Positions 1 to 9,709 of a DNA stretch of 52,500 nucleotides are shown here, in pieces (the first letter of the stretch is position 1; every line of letters begins with the position of its first letter). Under the pieces are notes generated by a model. That model was not told the origin of the DNA and did not search any database. It saw only the letters and a list, made by a program, of their open reading frames with translations. The position numbers and the translations under genes were made by a program. Source of the stretch: Symbiodinium natans (taxonomy: Eukaryota; Sar; Dinophyceae; Suessiales; Symbiodiniaceae); contig CAJNDS010000386.1 in the NCBI GenBank assembly GCA_905221605.1, positions 1-52,500 of the forward strand, given 5' to 3'.

Positions 1-238
1 CGCCTTCGCGAATCTCAAACCCCCGTCTTCTTAATTTGTCTTTCAAAAGAAAGCAGCCATTTTCATTTCTCGTGCCTCTGTATGCAGCCCTATTCAGTTC
101 GTTATTCGTGTAGGAAACACAGATGAATCATATGAAATGAAGATTCTCTTGAGTGGAAGATGGAAGACTCCCTAGGCGGCTGGCTGCAGGGCGCGCTCGG
201 AGGCCCTGCCTTGGTGTTTGCCTCCTTCTCCAACGCAA

Positions 239-330
239 GAGTCTCTCTCTTTCTCTCTCTGTTTCTCTTTCTCTTTCTCTCTCTCCCTCTCTCTCTGTCT
301 CTCTCTCTCTCTCAAGTCTCTCTCGTTTTC
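239..330. repeat. CT-rich low-complexity tract
   Basis: Almost pure pyrimidine run built from CTCTCT and TTTCTC words. It produces long Ser/Leu readings in two plus-strand frames, which are composition artefacts. The rest of 1-1340 shows nothing I can call a gene with confidence. Confidence 0.85.
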
Positions 331-1343
331 ATTTAGGGTCTATTTTTTGTTCCTTGAGAGGTCTGGGCCTCGCCTCGTCTCGCCCCTTCGGCCTCTCCGT
401 GTCAGTGCAGGCGCGTGGGGCCATCAGAGGGTCTTCACCTGAGGCTCAGAGGATCTCGGAGGTGCTTCTTCATTCAGAGGCTGCCAAATCAGGAGTTTTT
501 TTTTCAACGTTTTATAAAAGACCCTGGACGTCCTTCAGCTGCGCGTGCACACGTGGCGTGCTGTTTGTTCTTTCTCGCCCGCGGTCGGGTTGTCAAGGGA
601 GGGTCAAAGATTCAGGAATTCAGGAAACCTCCCGCGCCGGTCACGGAGAAATCCCACTTTTATCTCTTGTCTGTCCAAAATCGGCCTCTCAGATTCTTGG
701 ACTCCTGGTGTCGTCGCGCGACTTCGTCTTAAACACCATGCTTTTGGTGTCGAACGCTCTCCGTCTCTCAACGTGGCGTCTGTACAGCATGTCGTAGGCC
801 CAGCGGCGCAGCGGCAGGTCTGAAGGGCTACACGTTGTTTTTTCCCTCTCTGCAGGACCGAGACCGCGAAGTCGGCTTGGCAGTGCGGCCCCTCGGAGTT
901 CTATCGCTGTCTATCACTGGAAAAAAGATGCCGTAGGATTTGTGGTCATACCGGATATGCCTGTGGTTCTCACATCGCATACCTGGCACACCTGTCACAC
1001 AGGTTCTCCACGGCGGAAGAGAGCACGCTGGTGAAGCGGGTCTTGCTGAACCCACTTCTAAGTTCCAGGCTCTTCGAAGTCGCAGATCTTCGCAGCACGC
1101 CAGCTCCGGCTTTTGCCACTTTGACGTCGGCGAAGTGTGATAGTCCGTGACTCTCCACTTACTCTGCACTTGTTGCCAGGGCATTGGTGTTGAAAGAAGC
1201 CTACGACGCTCTCTTGGCGGGAAACACCGCGGCTCTGGCTGAAGAGGCCCCAGCGTGTAGCCGCCCCATCAAGTCCATCAGAGTCTTCAGAGTCTATCCA
1301 CAGCCAGTTGAGTGATGTGAGTGTCGCCCTTAAAACTCGTGTC

Positions 1344-1680
1344 CTTCTGTGGAGCGACTCCGCCAAGTACTTCCGAAAAATCTTCTCGTTGAGCAGATTC
1401 TTCTTGAGTTCCTTAAGTTCTCCACCCCGTCGTTCCAGATTTAGCGTGTGGCATCTGGAAGGCAACGTGCGAAGTCATGTGATACCACGAACAAAAGATG
1501 AAAAGACTAGGACACCAGGCTGATATCAAACGCAGTAAGGACGCCCCACCGCGTAGATCCAAGTTCTCTCAGAGTCTTGAAGCTTCCTTACAGAAGCCTC
1601 CGTATTGACTTCCATGCCCTGCTCTCTCCGTGCAGCATTTGTACCGCCACGAGACCGCGCCATTGCCACACGAGGTGCCG
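1344..1680 (-). CDS. Partial minus-strand gene, two phase-compatible exons
   Basis: Two adjacent exons read on the minus strand. Exon 1550-1680 follows an AG and reads RREQGMEVNTEASVRKLQDS and then ERTWIYA up to a GT donor. Exon 1344-1411 follows an AG in the phase that exon leaves (phase 0), reads ELKKNLLNEKIFRKYLAESL, and ends AGAAG before a GA donor. The composition is charged and helical, like gene C further along, so this may be another coiled-coil protein. No family is recognised and neither end of the gene is seen. A longer Met-started minus reading (1058-1465) covers the second exon in the same frame. The ends are predictions. Confidence 0.4.
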
Positions 1681-3479
1681 CTTGACGTCATCTTTCTCAC
1701 GGATTCTCAATCTTGAGCTCCACAGTGTTCATTTGCTCATCCATTTCTCGTGTTTTGCTCTCCGCCGGTGTGTTTCTTCCTGCTCTCCGCGCTCGTCCGG
1801 CCCGTGACATTGAACTGAACTTCCTGGACAAGAATCAGCGACCCAGGCAACCTTCTTAAGCGCTTCGAAATCCCATGAACTATAGGGTTGTTAACTGGTG
1901 CTGCAGGACGGCTTTCTTGCTCCTTTCCACCCGTCAAATCGTCATCCCGACAATTTGATAGATACCAAGGTGGCAAGTCAGAATGGGTTACTGTAGTGAG
2001 AGTGCTAGGGTCTTTCAGACGGGTTTTTCTTGTGCGTGTTTCCGAACGCATAGCAGAAGTTTAGAGTGGTGTGGTAACCTCTTGAAGTCGTGCGGCGGCT
2101 GTCCTTGCGGAAGTCCGCAAGTACTGGCGTTTTGCTGGAAGTTCAGGGGCGTTGCAACCGTTGCGTCGCAGCATCCAGCCGCGCGGCATCGTTTCGCAAA
2201 TCGTCAGCAAGTGCCGCATGTGAAATACAGATACTGTTAACTCTGAACATGCTGCCACAATCTGCCACATGCTGCAGCTGACTGTAGCCATGTGCGATGC
2301 GAGAGGCTTTCCCGGACCTGCCGCCTCCGTCTGCGCCGCCCGCAGAAGACCTGACGTTGCTGACCGAAGGGCCGCAAGCGGCAGCGCAGGCCGTGCACTC
2401 CGCGCAGGGCGAGGCCTAGGGGCCTAAAAGATGTTAAGTGAAGCTCGGAGGGTTGTCGGCACGTGTGCAAACCATATTTCGAAGAAGGACCCCGCCGTCG
2501 ATCCCGGTCCAGTGCAGGAGGATGGTGCCTGTGTTGTCACCCGGCGGCATAGAAGCATACTACTGCTAGTGCTGCAAGTGCAATCTCGGGAATGCTTCGG
2601 AATGCTGGGGAGGTGCCTCAACTGGATGCCTGGAGCATTTGGGGAGGGGAGCTTGAGCTTGCCTTGAGGTCTGCTTGGAGAGGCCTGCGGACACGGCAGT
2701 GGTGCCATGCGACGCGCCCAAGTGCTTTGAATTGGGGATCTCTCTTTTTTGTGCGTGCTCTCGGTTCTGCTCGGCTCTGCTCGGCTCTGCTCGGCTCTGC
2801 TCTTCCGCGCTCTGTTAAGGCTCCGTAGTGAGTTCTCTGTCGAAGCCTCAAGGCGGTCACCTTTGTCTGTGCCAGAGATGCGCCGATGCCATGAGGGGCC
2901 AGTGGCCTGGCCTTCAAGGTCTTTTCAGGTCTGCCCCCCCTGCCCCCCCTGCCCCCCCTGCCTCATTCCATTGGTTTAAGTACTCAGCGTCGATGTACGA
3001 TGTGTTGATCCTTCTTCCTCTTAAAGGTCTTAGAGCGTGGCTCTATGTACAGTGAATGGAACAACTTGTCAGACATCGGAAAGCACGGGACCTGAGGAAA
3101 CATTCTGCTGTGTTTTCTAGCGGCTTCGGGTTTAGTTCAGTGTTTAAAGTTTAGGCTTTTCCGATCAGGACTACTACCCGCTCTGGAGTGACGGTGAGAG
3201 ATGGTCCATGAAGTTGAGCGGTGAAATGCCGAGGACCACGCTGTGTCCAATGTGCCGGAATGAAGCCTCCTCGACCGTGCGCATCTATCGCTCCTGAGGT
3301 GTAGGGAAATCATGAGAAGTGAGTTTCGTAGCTCGGCGTGTGTGTTTCCTTTACAGGCACAGGACCCTGTACAGCCGGGTACCTGCCACAAGCCTGCGCA
3401 TCAGAGAAGGCCAAAAGAAGGAGTTCAGAGGTCGTCACAATCCGTCACCCAAGTTGCAACAACAGGTGCTTTGCATTTG
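1681..3479. other. No supported gene; short local repeats
   Basis: ORFs of 60-100 codons occur in all frames here but none shows a recognisable motif or a phase-compatible exon chain. Two small tandem repeats stand out: CTCGGCTCTG repeated about four times near 2758-2800, and TGCCCCCCC repeated about four times near 2931-2961. Confidence 0.5.
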
Positions 3480-4342
3480 AAAACGGTTCCGAAAGACTGT
3501 CCTTGTACCGTAATCATGGCCTCAGAACCCGCCTGCACTTGCAAACGGTTACATTAACCTTTAGGGCCCTCACCCCCTACGAGCACGAAGGGACATGCGA
3601 CAAACTTCTGGGGTCCTCACCAAGCCTTGGCACGAAGGGAGGGGACATACGACAAACCTTGAAGGGATTTGTTCAGACCGGTTTTGCTTCTGCAGCGTTC
3701 TGAAAGTGCAAACGTTGAAAAAACATGGGATGTTTTTGCCATGATTAGGCCACCCAGAATACAAGGGAGAAACATCTCTGCATACTTAAACACCTTGTTT
3801 GGGGGCTGCGAAACTTTTTCGCAGAGCAAGAAAAAGTTGGCTCAAAGCCTGCCTTGCTCTGCGAAATGTTCTATTGACGCGCAAAGCCATCCTGTGTGTT
3901 TCCTAACGTTTCACTTTCAGACCACTCGAAGTAAAGACATTTCCCATAAAAGTTTTCACAAAGGACCCTAGAAGTTAGTCGCATGTCCCCGCCCTTCGTG
4001 CTCGTAGGGTCAGGGCCACTGGAGGCTAGGCGGCCTGAAAGCCCGACAACCAGAACATGCTTGAAAGGCCCCGTGTGCAAGGTTTCAAGTTTTTCACCGA
4101 GGCATCTTGGTTTCTTGGGGACCGAGCTTATTCCAACAGACCCAAATTTTGGGGACCGCCAGCATCGTGATTTGGGGGACTGAGAGTCCTCAAATAGCAC
4201 TTTTGGGGCCTACCGTGCTCAACCAGCATCCATCCTGGGCGGCCGAGCGTACTCAAATAGCACCCAAGCAAGTTGGCCGGGGATCCGGGCTCAGTTGGGC
4301 CATGGGAGACCACGGACCCAAACCACGTGACACCCTCCCGTT
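3480..4342 (+). repeat. Direct duplication, copy 1 (~0.86 kb)
   Basis: This segment matches 8313-9196 over its whole length with scattered substitutions and small indels. Shared landmarks in the same order are CCGTAATCATGGCCTCAGAA, the foldback element at 3563-4017, a GGGGCCTACCGTGCTCAACC block, and the end at CGTGACACCCTCCC. The copies lie about 4.8 kb apart in the same orientation. After the match ends, copy 1 runs into the 57-bp array and copy 2 into unrelated DNA. No coding function is evident. Confidence 0.85.
3563..4017. mobile_element. Foldback/MITE-like inverted-repeat element, copy 1
   Basis: The left end (CCTACGAGCACGAAGGGACA, then a CGACAAACTTCT word) recurs in reverse complement at the right end (GTCGCATGTCCCCGCCCTTC, then GTGCTCGTAGGG). 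The symmetry continues inward: GAAAGTGCAAACGTTGAAAA on the left matches CCTAACGTTTCACTTTC on the right. The loop holds AACATCTCTGCATACTTAAA and a small GCGAAACTTTTTCGC hairpin. This is a non-coding fold-back element of about 455 bp. No target-site duplication was identified, so mobility is inferred from copy number and structure only. Confidence 0.6.
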
Positions 4343-4353
4343 CTGTTGCACGT

Positions 4354-6038
4354 CTTGACAAGGAAATTCCCTTCAAAGTGTCCGTGGGCTCTGTGGTTCT
4401 GTTGCACATCTTGACAAGGAAATTCCCTTCAATGTGTCCGTGGGCTCTGTGGTTCTGCTGCAACATTTTGACAAGCAAATTCCCTGCAAGGTGTTTGTGG
4501 GCTCTGTGGTTCTGCTGCAACATCTTGACAAGGAAATGCCCTTCAAGGTGTCCGTAGGCTCTTTGGTTCTGTGGCAACATCTTGACAAGGAAATTCCCTT
4601 TAAGGTGTCCGTGGGCTCTGTGGTTCTGTTGCAACATCTTGACAAGGAAATTCCCTTCAAGGCCCTTTGGTTCTGTTGCAACATCTTGACAAGGAGATTC
4701 CCTTCATCGTTGGGCCCTATGGTTCTATTGTAACATCTTGACAAGCAAATGCCCTTCAAGGTAAGGTGTCCGTAGGTTCTGTGGTTCTGCTGCAACATCT
4801 TGACGAGAAAGCTCCCTTCTAGGTGTCCGCGGGCTCTGTGGTTCTATGGATCATCTTGACAAGGAAATTACCTTCAAGTTGTCCGTGGGCTCTGTTGTTG
4901 TTGCAACATCTTGACAAGGAAATTCCCTTCAAGGTGTCCGTGGGCTCCGTGGTTTTGTTGCAACATCTTCACAAGAAGCTTCCCTTCAATGTGTCCGTGG
5001 GCTCTGTGGTTCTATTGCAACATCATCCTGACAAGGAAATTCCCTTCAAGGTATCCGTGGGTTCTGTGGTTCTGTTGCAAAATCTGGACAAGGAAATTCC
5101 GTTCAAGGTGTCCGTCTTGACAAGGAAATTTCCTTTAAGGTGTCCATGGGCGCTGCGGTTCGGTTGCAAGATCTTGATGTAGACATTCCCTTCAAGTGTC
5201 CTTGGGCTCTATGGTTCTATTGCAGCATCTTGACAAGGATTTTTCCTTCATGGCCTCCCTGGGCTCTGTGGTTCTCTTGCAACATCTTGACAAAGAAATT
5301 CCTTTCAACGTGTCCATGGGCTCTGTGGTTCTGTTACAATATCTTGACAAGGAAATTCTCTTCAAAATGTTCGCGGGCTCTGTGGTTCTGTTGCAATATC
5401 TTGACAAGAAAATTCCCTTCAAGGTGTCTGTGGGCTTTGTAGTTCTATTACATCATCTTGACAAGGAGATTCCGTTCACGGTGTCCGTGGGCTCTGTGGT
5501 TCTGTTGCAACATCTTTACAAAGTGATTCCCTTCAAGGTGTCCGTGGGCCCTCTGGTTCTGTTGCAACATCTTGACAAGGAAATTCCCTTCAAGGTGTCC
5601 GTGGGCTCTTTAGTTCTGCGTAACATCTTGACAAAGAAACTCCCTTCAAGGTTTCCGTGGCCCCTATCGTTCTGTTATAGTATCTTGACAAGGATTCCCT
5701 TCAAAATATTTGTGGGTTCTGTGGCTGTTGCCACATCTTGATAAGGAAATTCGCTTCAAGGTGTCCGTGGGCTTTCTAGTACTGTTGCAACATCTTGTTA
5801 AAGAAATTCTCTTTGAGGTTTCCGTGGGCTCTGTGGCTCGGTTGCAACATCTTGACATGGACATTCCCTTCAAGGTGTCCGTGGGCTCTGTGGTTCTGTT
5901 GCAGCATCTTGACAACGAAATTTCCTTCATGGTGTCCGTGGGCTTTGTGGTTCTGTTGTAACATCTTGACAAAGAAATTCCCTTCAACGTGTCCGTGGGC
6001 TCTGTGGTTCTGTTGCAACATCTTGACAAGCAAATTCC
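4354..6038 (+). repeat. 57-bp minisatellite array, forward block
   Basis: About 29 degenerate copies of a 57-bp unit containing CATCTTGACAAGGAAATTCC and GGTGTCCGTGGGCTCTGTGG. Because 57 is 19 codons, each frame repeats in register. The plus strand reads LQHLDKEIPFKVSVGSVVL and the minus strand reads LQQNHRAHGHLEGNFLVKM. Frameshifting units break both frames repeatedly, so I treat this as a satellite and not a repeat protein. Confidence 0.9.
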
Positions 6039-6206
6039 CGTGGACACCTTGAAGCGAATTTCCTTGTCCAGATGTTGCAACAGAACCACAGAGCCCACGG
6101 GCACCTTGAAGGCAATTTGCTTGTCAAGATGTTGCAACAGAGCCACAGAGCCCATGAACTCCTTGCAGGGAATTTACTTGTCAAAATGTTGCAACAGAAC
6201 CACAAG
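6039..6206 (-). repeat. 57-bp minisatellite, inverted block
   Basis: Within one unit the array switches to the reverse complement: AAGCAAATTCCC is followed by GTGGACACCTTGAAGCGAAT. About three units continue in the opposite orientation to near 6206. The junction makes a head-to-head palindromic arrangement of the same repeat. Confidence 0.85.
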
Positions 6207-6451
6207 TTAGGGCCCAAGAAGTTTGTCGCTTCGCACTTGGAGGGTGAGGGCCCTGGAGGTCAATATAACCGTTTGAAAGTGCAGGCAGTTATGGGCCACG
6301 ATTACGTTACCAGCACGGGCTTTTTTCACCGTTTCAAAATGCAGGCGGGCTATAGGGCCACGATTACGCTACAGCACAGGCTTGTGGGCGCAGAGCCCCT
6401 AGCCTGAAAATGTGTTTTAACATGTTGAAACACCATAGATGTTTCCCCGGT

Positions 6452-6482
6452 GACCAAATATCTCGTGCCATGGCGCGAGCTG
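6452..6482. repeat. Degenerate NcoI-centred palindrome, copy 1
   Basis: AAATATCTCGTGCCATGGCG continues as CGAGCTGTTT. It is a diverged version of the perfect palindrome at 8167-8196. Confidence 0.6.
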
Positions 6483-6529
6483 TTTGGCCATCAGGGCGCA
6501 GAAATGGTGCTAGTTGCTTACGACGTCAC

Positions 6530-7006
6530 CCTACGAGTGCGAAGGGTGAGGACATACGACAAACGTCGAGTGCCCTCACCAAACCCTACGACAAACCTCG
6601 AAGGGATATGTTTCGACTTCCACAGACCGAGCATACTCAAATAGGGACCGAGAGTGTTCAACTAGCATCCTGCTTTGCGGGACCGAGCGTACTCAAATAG
6701 CACCCAAATTTTGGGGACCCAACTAGCATCCTGCTTTTCGGTGACCGAGCCTATTCAAACAGCGCCCAAGTTTTGGGGACTGGGACCGAGCGTGTTCAAC
6801 TAGCATCCTGCTTTGCGGGACCGATGGTATTCAGACAGAACCCCGAAGTTTTGGGGACTGAGCGTGTTCAACTAGCATCCTGCATTTTGGGGCCGAGCGT
6901 GCTCAAACAGCACCCAAGCTTTGGGATTTAGAACACTGTAGAAGTAAACACACATCCCTTAGAGGTTTGTCGTATGTGCCTCCCTTTGCGTTCGAAGGGT
7001 TTGTGA
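6530..7006. mobile_element. Degenerate foldback element with an internal ~60-bp repeat
   Basis: The left end (CACCCTACGAGTGCGAAGGG) and right end (CTTAGAGGTTTGTCGTATGT, then CTCCCTTTGCG) resemble the termini of the elements at 3563, 7591 and 8388. The interior differs. From about 6625 to 6925 it holds several copies of a word containing GGGGACCGAGCGTGTTCAAC and TAGCATCCTGCTTT. This is either an old rearranged element or two half elements flanking an inserted minisatellite. Confidence 0.45.
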
Positions 7007-7590
7007 GGTCCCTTTTTTTTGGGGGGGGGGGGGGGTCCTTGTTATCAGGCGCCCCCAATTATTTAGGGTACCCAGAGAGGGACCCTGATTGAGAGAATTG
7101 ACCATATGATCTTAGGGAAACTAAATGGGCCCTTCATATGGTCCCTTACCTTCCTTTCCAGGGCTCTGATGTATGGGCCCTTAGTTTGTGCACGGTATCC
7201 AAGCGGTGTATAAGGGGTACTCCTTTAAGGGCAAGGACAATGGGACTGTGACACTACCCCGAGGCATGAGCTCGGTGGTGAGAGGTTGAAGCTCTGCTCG
7301 GAGGTTCATGGGTTAAGGGTTGAGGGTTGTAGGGTTTATAGGGTTCACGGGCGCAGTTCTCGGACATGCGCGGGATAGCTTTCGCTACAACAAACCCCCA
7401 AATAGCCCACGCCATGGCGTGAGCTATCTGGTCGCAGGGGAAACACTTTATGGAACAAGGCTAGCGTTCTGCGCCCAGAAGCCTGTGCTGGTTGCGTACT
7501 CGTGGCCCCATAGCCCGCCTGCATTTCATAACGGTTCCAAAAGCCTGGGCCCCATAACCCGCATGCCTTCTTTGGCCCTCACTGGTCTCT
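7007..7590. other. No gene; T8G15 run, degenerate telomere-like words, second palindrome
   Basis: T8 directly followed by G15 lies at 7013-7035. Near 7308-7346 the sequence carries GGGTTAAGGGTTGAGGGTTG and then TAGGGTTTATAGGGTT, which loosely resembles TTTAGGG telomere words. A degenerate NcoI palindrome (AATAGCCCACGCCATGGCGT, then GAGCTAT) lies at about 7400-7428. No coding signal was seen. Confidence 0.5.
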
Positions 7591-8166
7591 CACCCTACGA
7601 GCACGAAGCGACATGTGACAAACTTTTACTTTAAATCGCTCACCACACCCTAGAACGAAGGAGGGGACATGCGACAAACCTCTGAGGGATAGATCCCCCA
7701 CTGAACGTCCTGAAACTTAATATCGATGCCTTCCTACTTCTGAGGGCGGCGCGAAGACAAAGGTCTGAGAAGCAGCCGCATCGGCAGGGCCACGAGACTG
7801 AGACAAAACCTTCCACACTTGCTGGACAAGGGATATGTTCTTCACTTCGTCAGTGTTCTGAAAGTGCAACAACCGTTAGGAAAAAACACAGGACGTTTTT
7901 GCGCTAGCACACCCTATGGAGCCACGATTACGTTACCAGAACAAGGGATAAACATCTCTGTTTACTTTAACCACCTTTGTTTAGGGGCTGTGACACCTTT
8001 TCGCAGAGCAAGAAGAGTTGGGTAAAAACCCTGAGGGCTATGCGAAAAGGTTCTATAGAAAGGACAACAACATCCCATGTCTTCCTAACGTTTTCACTTT
8101 CGCAACACTGTAGAGGTAAAAACATAACCCTTAGAAGTTTGTCGCACGTCGCCTCCCTTCGCGCTC
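7591..8166. mobile_element. Foldback/MITE-like element, diverged copy
   Basis: It starts with CACCCTACGAGCACGAAGCG and ends with AGAAGTTTGTCGCACGTCGC followed by CTCCCTTCGCGCTC, the same termini as the copy at 8388-8838. The conserved core is present: GTTCTGAAAGTGCAACAACC, AAACATCTCTGTTTACTTTA, CCTTTTCGCAGAGCAAGAAG and CTTCCTAACGTTTTCACTTT. It is longer than its relatives because extra sequence lies near 7640-7840. Confidence 0.55.
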
Positions 8167-8196
8167 AAATAGCTCGCGCCATGGCGCGAGCTATTT
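8167..8196. repeat. Perfect 30-bp palindrome centred on CCATGG
   Basis: The half-site AAATAGCTCGCGCCA is followed by its exact reverse complement. It abuts the right end of the foldback element at 7591-8166. Two diverged relatives lie near 6452 and 7400, each also next to a foldback element, so it may belong to the family's insertion unit. Confidence 0.85.
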
Positions 8197-8312
8197 GGTC
8201 GCAGGGGAAACATCTATGGTGTTTCAACACGCTAAGAAACTCGTTTTCAGGGCTAGCATTCTGCGCCCACAAGCAATCGTAGCCCTTTAGACCGCTTGCA
8301 TTTTAAAACGGT

Positions 8313-9196
8313 TCCGAAAGACTGTCCTGGTACCGTAATCATGGCCTCAGAACCCGCCTGCACTTGCAAACGGTTACATTAACCTTTAGGGCCCTCACCC
8401 TACGAGCACGAAGGGACATGCGACAAACTTCTGGGGCACTCACCAAACCCTGGCACGAAGGGAGGGGACATACGACAAACCTCGACGGGATTTGTTCAAA
8501 CCGGTTTTGCTTCTGCAGCGTTCTGAAAGTGCAAACGTTAGAAAAACATGGGATGTTTTTGCCATGATTCGGCCACCCAGAATACAAGGGAGAAACATCT
8601 CTGCTTACTTAAACACCTTGTTTGGGGGCTGCGAAACCTTTTCGCAGAGCAGAAAAGTTGGCTCAAAGCCTGCCTTGCTCCGCGAAAAGTTCTATAGAAG
8701 CGCAAAAACATCCTACGTGTTTCCTAACGTTTTCACTTTCAGACCACTCGAAGTAAAGACATATCCCCTAAAGTTTGTCACAAAGGGCCCTAGAAGTTAG
8801 TCGCATGTCCCCGCCCTTCGTGCTCGTAGGGTTAGGGCGGCCTGAAAGCCCGAGAACCAGAACATGCTTGAAAGGCCCAGTGTGCGAGGTTTCAAGTTTT
8901 TCACCGAGGCATCTTGGCCGGTTCTTCTGTGCACGAAAAGACTGAGCATGCTCAACTAGCATCCTGCTTCTTGGGGACCGAGCGTATTCCAACAGACCCA
9001 AATTTTGGGGACCGCCAGCATCGTGATTTGCGGGACTGAGAGTCCTCAAATAGCACTTTTGGGGCCTACCGTGCTCAACCAGCATCCATCCTGGGCGGCC
9101 GAGCGTACTCAAATAGCACCCAAGCAAGTTGGCCGGGGATCCGGGCTTAGTTGGGCCATGGGAGACCACGGACCCAAACCGCGTGACACCCTCCCA
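8313..9196 (+). repeat. Direct duplication, copy 2
   Basis: Second copy of the segment at 3480-4342 with the same landmarks in the same order. It carries an extra insertion around 8925-8985 with TTCTGTGCACGAAAAGACTG, which copy 1 lacks. It contains a complete foldback element. Confidence 0.85.
8388..8838. mobile_element. Foldback/MITE-like inverted-repeat element, copy 2
   Basis: Best preserved copy. The left arm (8388-8580) and right arm (8650-8838) are near reverse complements. Ends: CCTACGAGCACGAAGGGACA against CCCTTCGTGCTCGTAGGGTT. Inner arm: GCAAACGTTAGAAAAACATG against CCTAACGTTTTCACTTTCAG. The loop has AACATCTCTGCTTACTTAAA and a CGAAACCTTTTCG hairpin. No protein is encoded, so any mobility would depend on proteins supplied elsewhere. 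Confidence 0.65.
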
Positions 9197-9538
9197 ACCA
9201 CGTAGACCATGGGGATCGGAGTCCATGGGAGACCACGGGCCCAACTGCGTGACACCAATCTAGCCAAGCACGTGACACCTTTTTCTCTGAGAAAAGACCC
9301 CTAAACGGTTCCTGTTTGGGGACTAAGGGCATTAGCCCCCTACCCCTCCACCTCCCACCTGCCCTCGAGGCCCCCCTGCCCCTACCCGCAATGCACCGGA
9401 CCCCCTGCTCGTGGCTGCTCCGTGTTTGTCGGTTCGGGGCGCGCCAGGCTGCAGGCGGCGACAGCCCCCTGAGGTATTCATGTGTGGGGCGGTGGATTGG
9501 CTCCCGAGCGCTCCACTTTTTTCATGCCCACTCCCATG
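9197..9538. other. Gene-free gap between the repeat nest and gene A
   Basis: C-rich sequence (for example CCCCTACCCCTCCACCTCCC) with no supported exon. It lies just downstream of the gene A stop, so any 3' UTR would be here. No polyadenylation signal can be asserted. Confidence 0.4.
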
Positions 9539-9709
9539 CTACAAGAGACCACAGCATCTGCTTTCATGGCGATCAGACACTCGTTCATGTCTTCCACCAG
9601 GTGCCCAGCGTTCAAACTTCGACCATTCAGCAATGAATACACGATTCTTGGCTAAAATCTGCGGTGCAAAGGCCTTCACCTCGATTTGGTTGAAGCCGCG
9701 AGGGGCAGA
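9539..9709 (-). CDS. Gene A, terminal exon with stop
   Basis: It follows GGTCATAG and is open for 56 codons to TAG at 9539-9541. It reads GFNQIEVKAFAPQILAKNRV, then FIAEWSKFERWAP, and ends HESRCCGLL. An overlapping frame also looks plausible (HLVEDMNECLIAMKADAVVS), so the frame is not certain. Its link to the exons above 10.2 kb is by strand and proximity, because the phase between them was not resolved. Confidence 0.4.
   Translation of the reverse strand, partial: SAPRGFNQIEVKAFAPQILAKNRVFIAEWSKFERWAPGGRHERVSDRHESRCCGLL

Noticed and set aside
4128-6155. Both-strand repeat-protein ORFs over the 57-bp array
   Set aside because: Frames are broken by many indels, and equally open antisense frames show the openness comes from the unit being 57 bp long.
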